A DNA stretch of 64,000 nt from Austropuccinia psidii (GCA_023105745.1 JALGQZ010000005.1:64222019-64286018), one strand, 5' to 3'. Shown: positions 34,563 to 47,717, numbered from the stretch's first letter. A program made the numbers and translations. Notes: generated from the letters alone by a model not told the origin.

Positions 34563-35904
34563 TAGACTGTCTGTTGGTCACAGAGCTTAAAAAGAATTTA
34601 GAAATTCTTGCAAAGTATTTTATATGCTGTCTGTAATAACCAGCAAATCCTAGAAATGATTGCATTTATTTTTTGGTTTGGGGTATTGGCTTCAATAGTA
34701 CTGCTGCTACTTTGTTCTTATCTGTGCCCAAATTTAGTCCAGATACAACATCTCCTAGTGATTTTAGTTCACTGTATTCAAAATGACACTTTTTCAAGGA
34801 GATCTTCATGTTTACTTCTACTATCTTTTGCAAGACTCTTTCTAGTCTTGTTAAGTGACTATCCCAAGTTTCTGAGCAAGGTATGATATCATAATAATAG
34901 ATAATCAACCATCCTTCTGATAATTCTTCATTAAATACAGTATGCATCATTCTTTGCTAATGGGAAGGTGCATTTTTTATACCAAATGGCATTCTCAGAT
35001 ATTCAAAAATTTCACAGTGGACTATTATCCTCAGTAGTCTTTTGGCATTTTCTGTTAAGACATTTTCATGAAAGCCCTTTAGAGCATTCATGGCTGTGAT
35101 GAACTCAGCCTGTGATAATTGTGTTAATGTCTCATGGATTCTGGGTATTGGATATCTGTAAGGGATAGTATAGGTGTTTGGAGCTCTAATGTCCCCTACC
35201 ATACTTGATTTTCCATTATTTCAAGTTATAATTACAGGTGTAGTGACCTGTACCTGTTCATTACGTCCTACTTTACTTAATACTCCAAGGACCATTAATT
35301 CTTTAATGTGTACCTCTAAAGATTCTCTAGCTCTTGGGCTAGCTGGGTAAGCTGGTCTTCTTAATAATGGTGGATAAGGTTTTTTCACATTACGTATTAT
35401 GTCTAACTCATGTCCAATTATGGCACCTAGTGGTTTGTTGTCAGTTGCAAAGACATTTTTATATTTCAATAAGAGGTCAATCAATTTTTCTTTCATCTTT
35501 TCTAGTAATTCATGGTTGAATTCTGCCTCTCTAAGCTGTTCAGCTGTGAAAAAATCCTTTTCTGGGCTTGTTTCTTCATTCTTGATAACTGTAATTTGCT
35601 TTTTGTTATTTAAGAAGCCAACTTTTTGTCTTTTATTGTCTCCTATGGTAAAATATCTATCTTTTTGGTTAGAGATATCTATGCCATAAATTGACAAGTA
35701 GTTATTTTCAAGTATAAAATAATTAGTAGTGCAGCTGTCCATTACTACAAACTCTACTTTCAATCGGATACATTGTGAAAGATGAGGAAAAATCAGTGTT
35801 AAGTCAATTATTCCAAGGGGCTTCATGATTTTGATTGCACTGCTAAATTTGACTCCTTGTGTTGGTATAAGTTTTCTTTCCCAATCTGGTACAATTTTAT
35901 TCAA
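34563..35904 (-). pseudogene. Inner gamma element: protease end and reverse transcriptase, catalytically dead
   Basis: 35904-35221 holds the protease-like part (VEFVVMDSCTTNYFILENN) and the RT N-terminus (KPYPPLLRRPAYPASPRA, EVHIKELMVLGVLSKVGRNE). TGA at 35221-35223 replaces an expected Trp (VIIT-W). 35202-34957 holds YRYPIPRIHETLTQLSQAEF and FEYLRMPFGIKNAPSH, then an in-frame stop. 34950-34666 carries the active site at 34889-34900 as YYYD in place of YxDD, so the first catalytic Asp is lost, followed by VNMKISLKKCHFEYSELKSL. Confidence 0.9.
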
Positions 35905-38255
35905 AGAACTCTTACCAACACACGTACAATATGTCCTGTATCTAAGTTAACTTTTGCTTCTTGGTTTTCCACCATGAAAATACTCATACTTGATTTTCCA
36001 GCTATATATCCTATCCCTTTTGCTGGTTTGGTTCTAAACAGTTTGGCATCTTTTATGGTTTTCAGGATTGTGTCAGATGTTACAAGTTATGGCAAGTTTG
36101 AATTGACATCCAGTACTTCATATATTAAATAAATACTATTGATATTTGCATTAATTATATTAATTTCATCACTTGCAGAAGTTTCTGATTCTTCAGTGTC
36201 CTTTTAAGAGTCAGATTCTTCTTTATAATTGTGGTCTTCTGTTTCCACAATTTCATTGAACTTTGCTTTTTTAAGGCAATTATTGGCTAAGTGTCCAACA
36301 CTTCCACATTTGTGGCACTTTCTTTCATAATTACTGTTGGATGTATTGGGCTTGAACGGTTCTCCTGGTTTATATTTCTTGATAAATAGTTTATTTGAAA
36401 TCTTAATGTCCAATTTCTTCCAAGTTCTGCCAATTTATGTCCTTGTCACTATGTCTTCTAATGCATTGATATACTCTTCTGTGGAGCATGGTTCTATACA
36501 CATGCTTCTTAGGGCATGTTCCAATTATCCTCCACATTTCTTAAGTATTTTCATTTTCATGTGCACCATTCTTTGTGACATTTCTGCGTACAGTGCATTT
36601 AATCTTTCAACTTGTTTTAAGAACCAAGTCAAAGGTTTATCCTTGTCTGGGTCAAAGAACAAATTTTCAAATGCATTTTCTAATTTGTACCTCCAGGCAT
36701 CATTAGCCCACTTGGTGATTGTTTCTTGTTTCCACCAAGACCAGGTATTTTTGCCATTTGTTTTCCTTGTGCCATAATACCATCTTTTTGCATATTTCTC
36801 AAATAGTGAGTGTAATCTGGCAGTGATTAATTCATCTGGTATGGCATAATTTTCTTGTAACATGTCAGTTGTTTTAATAAATGACATATGGTCATATTCA
36901 CCTTCTCCTGTGAATTTTGGCCATTCTTTTAATTGAGGTTCTTACTTCATTAAGACTTGGTTATTGTCTTGATGACTAAAGTCTGTTATTAATGGATTTT
37001 TTATTTCCTCTTTTGGCTTAACAGGACTTCTTATGTGAGAAAATGGGGTTGATAACTTTGGCATATTCAAGTTAGCCTTATTTATGTTATCCACTTTTTC
37101 AGTAATAAGCCTTATTTCACTTTGAATGTCATCTTTCAGATTCATTCTTGCTTCATCACTTTTTTCCACATGATTTAGAAGTAATTTTTGGTGTGATGAA
37201 GTCTTTTCTTCAAATCTTTCTACAGAAATACTTGATTTGTTTAATTCTTCTGTAAGATTATCAATACTCATGTCATGATTGATTGGCAAAGCTTCATCTT
37301 TGATATCTTTTATATATTTATAAAGTTCCTGTTGTCCTTGTATTAACTTTTGAGTATTGTAAATTAAAAATTTTGGTTTATTATTTTCAATGATAAATTT
37401 AATGTTATCAATTTCTTTTTTATTTTATACAACAATTTTTGTTAAAGATGATAAATTATTATTTATTTCTTGTAAGGATAATAAACTATTTTTAATTTCT
37501 TTAAGAGGTAAAATACTATATTTAATTTCTTTTAAAGTATTTACAACATCTGAAGAAAAGGTTATTTCTTTGGTAAATGAGGTTGTCTCATTCTTTTCTC
37601 CTCCTTGTCTTTGAATTCCATCAAGGTTCTGGCCACGTTGAAGATATTGTCCATGGCATTGTTTTGGATTTTTGGAATCCTGTAACTTGGGGAGTATGGT
37701 TTTCTCCTGTTCTTTTTCTTGTTCTTATTCCCTTCTTGGGGAAGTGGGTTGGTTTATGGCTTTCTGGTAGAAGCTACTGGGGATTCTTCCTTGGTTGCCT
37801 CCCTCTTTTTGGCATGTTATCTCTTGATCTTTTTGATTTGAGGTTTGGATGATATTGGATTCCATCCATTGGAGTATCTCACTATTTCCTCCTCTTTGAG
37901 GAATTTCTTGAGGATGTGCCAGGAGGTCATCACTCCTTGGTGGATTTGTGGCAACATTTCCCAATCCTTGTCCTTGTACACTGTGTAGTACTGCTTGTAC
38001 TGGCTCATGTAAATTTCCATTTGAGCCCTCTTAATGTGATTTATATCTTATTGAGTCACTCATACTTAGTTCTAACTCTGGTTCAAATATTATGGGCATT
38101 TCTGGGACTGGCCTTTGGGATATGGAACTTCCTTGTGTGGATTCTGTTCTTCTGGGGATTTTTCCCTTTCTTTTTCCTTTTAAAGGATCAATTCTACTTC
38201 TGAGTCCAGCTCCATCTGATTGGTTGGAGTATTGCAAACCTCTTCTGGTAGTCAT
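35905..38255 (-). pseudogene. Inner gamma element: gag with CCHC zinc knuckle, frameshifted
   Basis: The likely start is the ATG at 38255 (MTTRRGLQYSNQSDGAGLRS). Pieces lie in several frames: 38255-38031, 38020-37725, 37289-36942 (coiled coil SHQKLLLNHVEKSDEARMNL), 36887-36525 (capsid-like KRWYYGTRKTNGKNTWSWWK) and 36413-36204 (zinc knuckle CHKCGSVGHLANNC, pattern C-x2-C-x4-H-x4-C). Gag packages the RNA. An open segment upstream (38552-38256) contains a good splice donor, GGTGAGTG near 38334, so the leader may be spliced. Confidence 0.85.
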
Positions 38256-38964
38256 AATATAATAAATAAGAAATAAAAAGATTTCAGGACAAGAATTTCT
38301 TTTTATGGCAAATTTAAAAAGGAGGCACTCACCTTCAGAGTCCTGAATGGTGGATCCTGGAAGGTCTGATTTGTTAGCTTTCTTTTTCTTAATGACAATT
38401 GGTGTTGGGGAAATTGGGAAAGTTTCTTCCACCAATCTTTCAACAGTGGTTTGATTGTCCTCTTTTGGATTGTCTTCAAAAAATAAAACAGACAAATAAA
38501 TACAAGTCTTTTTATAAAGTGTTATTTTTGGTAAGATATGGCAGCTTTCCATGTATAAATTACCTTTATATCTTAGAATAAATGAAGAAAAATGAATAAA
38601 AAATAACTTTTTTATTTGATCTTAATATTTTTAATTTTTTTTTATTTTTATTTTTTAAGAATAAACTAAAAATGAAAATGATTCCTTATGAAATTAACTT
38701 ATAATATATTTTTTTTTTTTCATTTATAAATATCTTTTTTAATCACTAGAGTCACTCAAAGAAAGCTTTTGAAAGTCTAAGGATGTGAAAAACCACTTGT
38801 AAGACAGTACAATTGCTTTCCAAATGCCTCAATAGCTTTTAAAATCAATAAATATAGAATTATTATATAATTTTATGACTATAGCTCTAATTTATTGTTG
38901 GAGAAGGAAAATCAGAATCTTTTTAAAGGTCTTTTCAATTAAATATTATGGCCAGGCCCCCAAA
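38256..38964 (-). other. Inner gamma element: 5' leader with candidate primer-binding site
   Basis: The minus strand runs from the LTR end (TTACA) through TT and then TGGGGGCCTGGCC (38962-38950), which begins with the TGG expected for a tRNA primer. The same sequence sits beside the outer copy's LTR at 30126. I could not match it to a specific tRNA. The rest is AT-rich leader with an open frame at 38552-38256 of uncertain role. Confidence 0.6.
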
Positions 38965-40896
38965 TGTAAGGTTTGACTATGAAAAAATAAGTAAAAATTA
39001 CTAATATTTTACTTATTGCACTCTTAATGTCCTTATAAATGAAATAAATAATATAAAAATACTTATAATAATAAAGATTTGGTATAATTATGGTGTAAAA
39101 ATAATTAGATTATTAAATAAATGTAATAGTATAAGCTATATTATAAAAGAATAATATAATAAATAAATATATTAATATATTCCAAAGCTCTTTATTATTG
39201 TTACCAACAAATAATAAAGGCATAAAAAATTGTTTTTTATTAATAAAAACAATTAATAACAATAATGCTACTAATATTACAGCTATATATCAATATAAAT
39301 ACTATTTCTATTAATTAAAGAATTATTAATAGTAATAATGGAGAGAAATTATTATAATAAGAGAAAATACTCTACTTTTGAAATATTTTACACCAAATAA
39401 TTCAAATAAAACTTATTAGAATTGTATTTACAAATAAAATAAAAGAAATTACAAATATTCTTGATTTTATGTGGAAATAACATTTTTAAGAGAATTATAA
39501 CAAAAGAAATGAAAAATTTGAGTAATGACATCAAGATTGATGATTATAATAAATATTATATTTGGTCTTTGATAATATAAAATATTTATATATAAAGAAT
39601 AAATATTTTACCTTTTGATTTAATTGTTTTATTGTTTTGATGCATCTTGGGTGAAATAGAGTAAAAAGAGCTCTATTTATAGTAAATTCCTCCCTTTTAG
39701 AGTCCAGTAGGCTTCTGGTAGACGTGTCCTGATGGTATCCACTGGAAATGATCCGTATTTTAAGGTTTAGTGATGATTACATCATGAGAAAACCATCTCA
39801 TCTCATCATTATGCCATTATTTAGAGTTATCACTATAACTCTAAGTTTGATGACATCATAGGCTTTTCAGAAGCATAAATTTCATGGATTTTGTTATTAT
39901 TAATCAAAATATCAAAGTATTCACAAGTTTTGTCACTTATATAACTGTTAAGCTTAAAATAAGATTACAGTGAGTGATCATAAATGATTCATTTCAAGCT
40001 TAAACTTTGATCATTGATAAATTTCAAGTTATACATGCTCAAGTTATTCTGGAAATGGATTCTATCAGCCTGGAATGTCCGTATAAAAATTTACAGAGTT
40101 TTTTATTACATCATCAAAACTCTATTTTTGATGATTTTTCTTAAATCTCATCTTTTCTGTCAAAATTCAATATTTCAAACTTCAAATCTTGATTTCAAGG
40201 GGTTTTAACTTGAATATTATGATGAAAAATACATCATTCTTCATGTATGAACTAGTAGAATGTGAATATTCACTTTGGTTTAAGCTTGGACCACTTTCAC
40301 AACAAAGTGGTCAAAAGCTCTACTAATTCTGTTCAATAAATCCTTACAAGTGATAACCTTGCTTATAGCCTGTCAAATAAAGTACATATCTGTGTTCTTC
40401 AATTAATTAAGTGATTACTTCATTTTTTGTTCAAATTTCTATCATGTATATTTAAAGAGATATTAGCTAAAAACCATGAATGTGTGCATTGACCAAAAAA
40501 GTGCATATAGTCAGCTTACTTCCTTAAGTATTGACTTTAGAGAATTTTCATAAAACTGTTTTATGGGTAATCCAATGGTGAAACGTATTTCACATGTTGT
40601 TTCATTGGCTTCTGAGTTAAATAAGATTTTCTGTCTTTTTTAGGGTCTTATTACTTTTATGCAGTAATTATTGACCTTACAGATATTCCATAAAGATGAT
40701 ATATGTGTACTTTACCATGAGGAATCTCATGGTGTATCTTATTTCACATCTTTACTCATTAGATTCTGAGTTAATTCAAAGTTTATACCTATTTATGGCA
40801 TTTTCACTGCTTTTAAGATAATTATTAAGAGTATAATTATTATAAAGATTTTCTTGTGACCTTTTTGGATATGTGGTCATATATCAAAGGCTCACA
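38965..40896 (-). mobile_element. 5' LTR of the inner gamma element
   Basis: The plus-strand left end is TGTAAGGTTTGACTATGAAA and the right end GGCTCACA. Length is 1932 bp, against 1920 bp in its partner. It is followed directly by the ATATT target duplication and the resumed outer LTR. Confidence 0.88.
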
Positions 40897-42384
40897 ATAT
40901 TACTAATATTGAAATATATACTATTTACATTAATAAAAGAACTATTAAAACTAATAATTAAGAGAAAAAGCCTACTTTTAACACTTAATATAATAATTTG
41001 AATAGTTTAAGGCCTAAAAATGTAAATACAGCTTATTTAAATTGTAGTTATATTTAAAAGTAAAATAAATTACAAAATATCTTTGATTTCACATGAAATT
41101 AAAGATTTTTAGAGAGAAATAAAAAACACTTAAATATTGAGTTAATAAAGTCAAAAGTGGTGATTATTACCAAGATGGAATTTGGTCTTTAATAATATAA
41201 TAGAAATATATAAAAAGAATAAATTTCTTACCTTTTTATTTAATATTTTTAGTGTTTTGATGCATCTGAGGGAGAAATAGAGGAAAAATAGCTCTATTTT
41301 TAGTAAAATTGTCCCTTCTAGAGTCCAGAAGGCTTCTAGTAGACGTTTAATGATGGTATCCATGGCAATTGATTAGTAATTCAATTTTTAATTATGATTA
41401 CATCATGATTAAACCTTCTCATCTCAATATCATGCCATTATTTAGAGTTATCACTGTAACTAAAAGCTTTCTGAAATCATAGGCTTGTAAAAAGGCTAAG
41501 TTCTGTGGATTTTATTGATAGTCATTATAATATACCAGTATCCACCAGTTCCATCACTTATATAACTGTTAATCTTGAAATCAGATGACAGTGTGCGATC
41601 ATAAATGATACTTTTCAAGCCTTAACTTTGATCATTAATAAATTTTGAGTTATTCACGCTCAAGCCATTTAGAGAGTGAATTCTAATATTTTGGAATGTT
41701 CTTACTGAGCTTCCAAGAGTAGTTGATCACATCATTCAATCTCTGTTTTATGATTCTCTTTATGACTCATCTTTTCCATTGTTACTTATTACTTTAAACT
41801 TCAAACCAAGATTTAAAGGGGTTATACCTTGAATAGAATGATGAATATTAAGTCATCCTTCATGTATGATCCAGTAGAATATGAATGATGACTTTTTTAA
41901 GTTTGGACTACTTTTAAATTAAAGTGTTCAACAGCTATTGCTATTTTGCTTCATGAACCCTTGTAAGGTATAACCTTGTTTATAACATGTCAGATAAATT
42001 TTATACCTGTATTTGTATATTTATTTAGTGGTAACTTTATTCTTGGATCAACTCTTTATTATGCATAATTCAAGAGATATGATCCAAAAACCATGAATAT
42101 ATGTGCTGATCCTAAAAGTGCATAAATTCAGGTTATCTCAGTAAGGATTGACTTTACAGATATGAAATAAAAATGTTATATGTGTAGTCTTTGATGGTAA
42201 ATCCAATGGTCTCATTTATTACATATTTTAATTTATTGGCTTCTGAGATAATAAAGATTTTATTCCTTTACAAGGAATTTTTACTTATTCTAACAGAGTA
42301 ATTTCAATTATTATCATTAAAAGAAGAATTGTAAAGTTGTTTTTTGACCTTTTTGGATATTTGGTCATATCTCAAAGTCTCACA
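40897..42384 (-). mobile_element. 5' LTR of the outer gamma element, part 2
   Basis: The sequence continues the LTR broken at 30424: ATATTACTAATATTGAAATA here matches ATATTACTAATATTAAATTT in the LTR at 16367-18176. It ends at GTCTCACA (42384). The flank TTTTG does not match the opposite flank ACTTT (16362-16366) convincingly. Confidence 0.85.
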
Positions 42385-43342
42385 TTTTGAAAGAAGCTTG
42401 AAGTGGTCCAAATATGAAATTAAAGTTATATCAAACAAATTTCTCATAATTAGAACTGATATTTACCATAGATTCTATTACCCCATTAAAAAAGAGCTAA
42501 CATAATAATATCCTTGAAGGATATACACACCTAAAATTGGTTCTTTATTTCATAAGCTATATTGTTAATTTATTATAATGATTCAAGGGGTTTTTGAAGC
42601 TAATGAAAAGGCATTGAGTTGGAAAAAAATAGTTTTCCAAAAGAATAATGCTTCTTAAAAGGCGTTCAGCATCACAATATCAGTATTAAGTCTCTATCTT
42701 ATGTTGATTGAATTAGTATGCCACAAAAATACATATTTTCACTTCTTCATTACTCAACCATATGAGAAATTAGGGGAAAAATATTCAATTGCTCAAGTTT
42801 TTTGTTCATCATTAATTGGAATAAGATTGAAAAGCCATAGGGATTGACGAACACATTATGTTGTTTCAACCATCAGTCATTTTAGCAGTTTTAATTAAGA
42901 AAGCTAAATCTGTCTTTTTAATTTACTTTGGGAAGGAAAATAAACTGAAAATAGTTTTGTTGTCACAAAAAAAAACTTCATTAAAAGTGATCAGTGATTC
43001 ATCCAAAACATAATGAAGAGATAGGTGTACAACCTTTTTTTTGTTAATTTTATGTTTATTATTTGAATTTTGACATCATTTTCTGGTTAATTGTTCTTAT
43101 AAATTAGTTTACTAGGAAGGAATGAGCTATATTCAGTTCATTTCACATGTTTATTTTCTTGAATTGAAAGTTATTACTGTGGTTGAAAAACCTTTATTTT
43201 TTTATTATGAGCACAATTTTTGTTGGTTTTTCATTTTTTATTTGATCTTGTTTATTTTTAGTTCATCTTATTTTATCTTGTTTATTCTCAATTCATCTTA
43301 TTTTATCTTGTCTCATTTTATTATTTTAATTTGATTTTTTTT
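42385..43342. other. AT-rich spacer, no gene seen
   Basis: Nothing recognisable. From about 43020 the plus strand becomes T-rich, leading into the tandem array. Confidence 0.5.
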
Positions 43343-43672
43343 ATTTATTTTTGATTATTTTTAATTATTTTTAATTATTTTTAATTATTTTTAATTATTT
43401 TTAATTATTTTTAATTATTTTTAATTATTTTTAATTATTTTTAATTATTTTTAATTATTTTTAATTATTTTTAATTATTTTTAATTATTTTTAATTATTT
43501 TTAATTATTTTTAATTATTTTTAATTATTTTTAATTATTTTTAATTATTTTTAATTATTTTTAATTATTTTTAATTATTTTTAATTATTTTTAATTATTT
43601 TTAATTATTTTTAATAATTTTTAATTATTTTTCATTATTTTTAATTATTTTTAATTATTTTTAATTATTTTA
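43343..43672. repeat. 10-bp tandem array (TTAATTATTT)n
   Basis: About 32 nearly perfect copies of TTAATTATTT run head to tail, with variants such as TTAATAATTT and TTCATTATTT near the right end. It is embedded in a T-rich plus-strand stretch (about 43020-43920) that also contains TTTA-type runs after 43800. Confidence 0.95.
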
Positions 43673-45201
43673 TTTATTTTTAAGTTTTTTTAATTTTTCT
43701 TACCTTTTTTCACTTTTATTTTCTTTGTTTTATTTTTTATTTTTTTTATTTTTTTTATTTTAGTTATTGTATTTGTTTTATCTATTTGGTTTGGTTTGTT
43801 TAGTTTATTTACTTTATGTATGTATTTATTTATTTATTTTATTTTATTTAATTGATTTATTTATTTATTTTTGTTTTTTTAATCTTTATTTATTTATTTT
43901 ATTCATTTTTTTTAGTTTTTGACAAAATTAAAGTAACGTGCCCTTAATGGCATCCTACTGTAAAATGCAAACAAAAATTAACATTTTTACACCCACATTT
44001 AGTTTAGTGCCTCTACTTTCAAAAAGCCGACAATAATCATTACTTTAACATTAGGAGGATGTAAAAATCCTTCTACTTTAGTAGCTTCAAAAAAATTAGA
44101 ACAAAAAAACCAAAAGACAAAAGATGACAGTAGAGAAAAATTGATGAAAATTAATTTCTTTTAATCTAGGTGGCTTTCTTAAAAAAATTGAATATAAAAT
44201 AAAAAAATTCTTTTACAAAATTAATGAATATATGTATATATATAATATTTCTGGTTCAATTTCGAAACATAAAAAAAAATGCAAATTGAGATTTAAATAA
44301 AAACAATATGAAAATAAAACATCTAGCTGATGTCTTTCTCGATTCAAATGCTTAAATGACATGAATTACTTTCCTTAACAGCTTTCTTGAATTTTGAGCA
44401 GCTAAAATATTTTTATATCAAAAATTAGTGAATTATACAACATAAATTGATAATAAAATAGATAATGAAATCTTACAAATAAAAAATAACTAATCTACAG
44501 CTTCTTGGGGATGTTATATACCCTTTTGGAACTCACTAAACCTAGACCTCATTATGTTTTCAAGATATCTGGGTCAAGTAAACAAATTCTGTTATGTACA
44601 GGAATGGTTACCTATCTTTTAAAACCTGAGATTGAACAAGCTTTGAAGCTTTTCATCTTCTTCAATAGTACTGATTTGCAAGAATTTTTGTTTTCTTTAT
44701 GGAAGATCTCCAGATTAGGGAAAAAACAGGCCTCAGATTTGGGTTAAATTGAAGGACATCTTCTGATTGGAAAGTTTTCAGTGTGGTTAGAACAAGAAGG
44801 AGGACTTAGGACTGTGGAGCTGGAGATTTGGGTATTGGTATTTATTTTTTTGGATTTTTTACTGAGGAATGTGAATGATATCATCGTCCCAAACAAATAG
44901 TGGAATGATTATATAGAGAAATGCAATTCAACATCTGAATCATAGAGATAAAGATTTTCGAGAAATTAATTGAAGGGTTTAATAACGACTTCAATATTTA
45001 AACGTTATCCACACCATGAATATATGCTTTTATCAGGTTTGGTAAGAAAAGTGCAAAAAGCTCACACGAATGGAAAGAAGAAGGGGACACAGATAAAATA
45101 TCATTTTATTCATAATTGAAAAAACTATTTTTTTAATGCAGGATTTGGGGCCCGGATCCTCTTTTTTACAATGGGATTTGGTAGCTTTGAAATCCCCCAA
45201 T
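43673..45201. other. Low-complexity T-rich tail, then AT-rich spacer
   Basis: To about 43920 the sequence is T-rich low complexity. Around 43955 it reads CCTACTGTAAAATGCAAACA; a similar TACTGTAAAA motif also follows a T-rich stretch near 55758. An open frame at 44505-44747 (80 codons) has no recognisable domain and is not called. Confidence 0.5.
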
Positions 45202-46616
45202 TTTCAGGAAGGCTCTATGATATAGCTTTAAAGTGATAATAAAAAGCTATAGCTGTGAGTGCTACACAATTTTAATAGTGAAAAATAGGTGGTAAGATGA
45301 TTGAAAGGGATAGACTAATGCATATTAGTGATGTTGGGAACTACTGAGAGCCCTGGATGCAGTGTTTATCTGTTGGTTTATATTAATAAGCCCTAAAGTA
45401 ATTAATATTATAATTCTACCTGTTAAATTATAAGGGTATGACTCATTAAGAGTTCATACCACACAAGAATACTATGAACAGGATTATTGAATTTTCTTTT
45501 GGTGAGGAAAAGTCTCCTTTTATCTTGTTCAAGGGTAGTGAAAGGTTGTTTGACTCTTCAAACAACCACATAGTGAAGGCTTTCACTACTGTGGTCTGGC
45601 TTGTGGTCCCAAAAAGTCAATAAAGACTGTTATTGGGTGGAAAGGTCATTTTAGAACCACAAGTCGTTATTTTTACCCAATACAGGGTGAATATTTTTAC
45701 CTATATACTTGAGAGGTGTGCTCTAGTGGCTTTGATGTGTCAGAAACTGTAAAGGATGTTTCTCCAGTACTCCTTTTGATCAGATTATGAGTGATTCAGG
45801 AATAAACAGAATTTAATTCAATTGATAAGGTGTTGATTTATCTATATGGAACACTATCCCACAGTAAGATTCTATACTGGCTATTGTGGAGTTACAATAT
45901 TGAATCCTGAATAGATTTATCAGTTTTAAAGATAGAGAGCTTAAAGGTGTCTCATTTTGTAGCCCTCGATTATTTCTATATAATGGTTACTCATTAATTT
46001 AACCTAGAATTAAGTCCGGGAAAGCTATACCAGTTTTAAATTCAATTTTAAGATATGGATTGTGTATGAATCCTGTATTAAGATGATTCACTCAATAACT
46101 TCTATTCTAGGTGAGGTACAGGGTTATGGATGGTATCATCCAAAATATCTGTTTCTTTCCTCTTGAAAAAGGCCTCAGCTTAGGTATCCCACACTAAAGC
46201 TGTAAAAGCTAGATGGGAAGTGAATATTTCATTCACCACTTTTTGGCCTATTCCTGGCTTTAAATTCTGTCATTTTGTTGATAGCGCAATCTAGGTAGTA
46301 CAATTGAATAGAAAAAGTTGAGGGCTTTCATTGGAACACCCATTTCATAGGGTTTTGCCTTTTTCACTACATTTTGGATGAGAAGTCATACTTAAGGTTT
46401 ATGCTCAGTTCTGCTTATTCATTGGAAGAACTTTGTTTTTTTATCCTATTGGGATAAGAGCTATGTATTCTGAAATGTGGGAGCTTCTCCTTTAACATTT
46501 ATACTATTGTTAACCATTGGGAACATTCTTCATTCTATGAGTATCCTATTTTGAGACAATTACTCATATTATTGAGGTTTAATGCTTGTTTTCTGGTTTT
46601 AATTAACTTGCTGACA
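45202..46616 (-). mobile_element. Alpha-family solo LTR copy (B)
   Basis: On the minus strand it starts TGTCAGCAAGTT at 46616 and ends CCTTCCTGAAA at 45202, matching the clean copy from end to end. Shared blocks include GAGCATAAACCTTAA, ATTGCGCTAT, GTGGGATACCTAA, CCAATACAGGG (inverted) and AGATAAAAGGAGACTTTTCC. Flanks are CCAAT (45197-45201) and TCAAT (46617-46621), a target duplication with one C/T difference. No internal region or second LTR is present. Confidence 0.85.
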
Positions 46617-47205
46617 TCAATAGTATAAAAGCTTGAGTTTTCTATTTTAGCTACATTTGTGATCATAAAATTCAGGAACCTCTCACATGGATTTTGATAC
46701 TTACCTGATTTACTTACTTTGATAGTGCATTGGGATATGTTTCTATTGGGGATCTCCCTTCCCATGATCATCTGAGATTGATCACAAATTCAAGCTGGTG
46801 AGAATTTTGAAAATTAAATAAGATACAAATTTAATTATTGTGACATTTCCACAGAATAATTTCTCCATTTCATAACATACTAGTAGTATTTTGTCATTGA
46901 GATAATGTATCTAGTTATTTCTATCTCCATCAGATTCCTAGAATATGCATGAGGTATATTGGTTTTTTAGTGGTTTTCTCAAAAAAAGAAAGTGGATAAA
47001 AGAGATTTTATAGTGAGTAAAATTAACTTTATCAATATGATATCAATTCAAGTATTAAATAAGCTGGCTACTTTACTGAATAAATGTCTTTTTATTAATA
47101 AAGAAGCTTTGAATTAATAAAATTGAGAAATTATTTTGGTCTTTTTCAATTTGACATCCTTCAATGTGGAGATTGTAGAATATTTCTGAGAGAAAAATAA
47201 AATAT
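46617..47205. other. AT-rich spacer, no gene seen
   Basis: No gene or repeat recognised between the alpha solo LTR and the MULE. Confidence 0.5.
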
Positions 47206-47717
47206 GGGTATTGGTAAAAACACGTAAGGGGTGCCCTGGGCCCATTTTTAATTAAAAATGAAACACCATTGGGCCTGTATTGGGCCAAAACATGCCCAAA
47301 AGAGGTTTTTTCCCCACAAAGCCTCTCTAACTCCAAATTGTTTCAGATTTTTTTTGCCCAGCCCCCCCAAAAAAAACAAACAAGCTCAAACACACCAATA
47401 ATCCACATTATCCCCGACCCAAACCATTGTTTTTTTTTGGAAAAACAGCATTACCAAAGCCATTTTGCAAAGCTTTTCACACTTTTTTTTCTTTTTTCCC
47501 CCCGAAGACTGCATTTTCCACCACAACAACCTGCTTTCAAGCCTCTCAATTTTCAATTTTGTACCATCCCTCATCTATTAATCCCACATTTAAACCACTT
47601 CTGTTCATTTTTCACACCTTTTTTCACCTCTTTTTCACATTTCAAAAGGTTCTTACACCATTCCAAATCCCCCAATTCCCCCTTTTTTTACTTTTATACA
47701 TAATTTTCATTAAAAAA

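Larger units (their letters stand above)
30425..40896 (-). mobile_element. Complete gamma-family Ty3/gypsy element (inner copy), about 10.5 kb
   Basis: The element has 3' LTR 30425-32344, internal region 32345-38964 and 5' LTR 38965-40896, all on minus. It is flanked by the 5-bp target duplication ATATT (30420-30424 and 40897-40901). Gene order gag, protease, RT, RNase H, integrase, chromodomain-like end is that of chromodomain gypsy elements. The LTRs differ at roughly one base in ten by eye, and every coding domain carries stops or frameshifts, so this is an old, immobile copy. Confidence 0.92.

Noticed and set aside
43122..43334. Phe/Leu-rich ORF beside the tandem array
   Set aside because: The residues come from T-rich low-complexity sequence.
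43343..43672. CRISPR-like array
   Set aside because: The units are contiguous without spacers, and the genome is eukaryotic.
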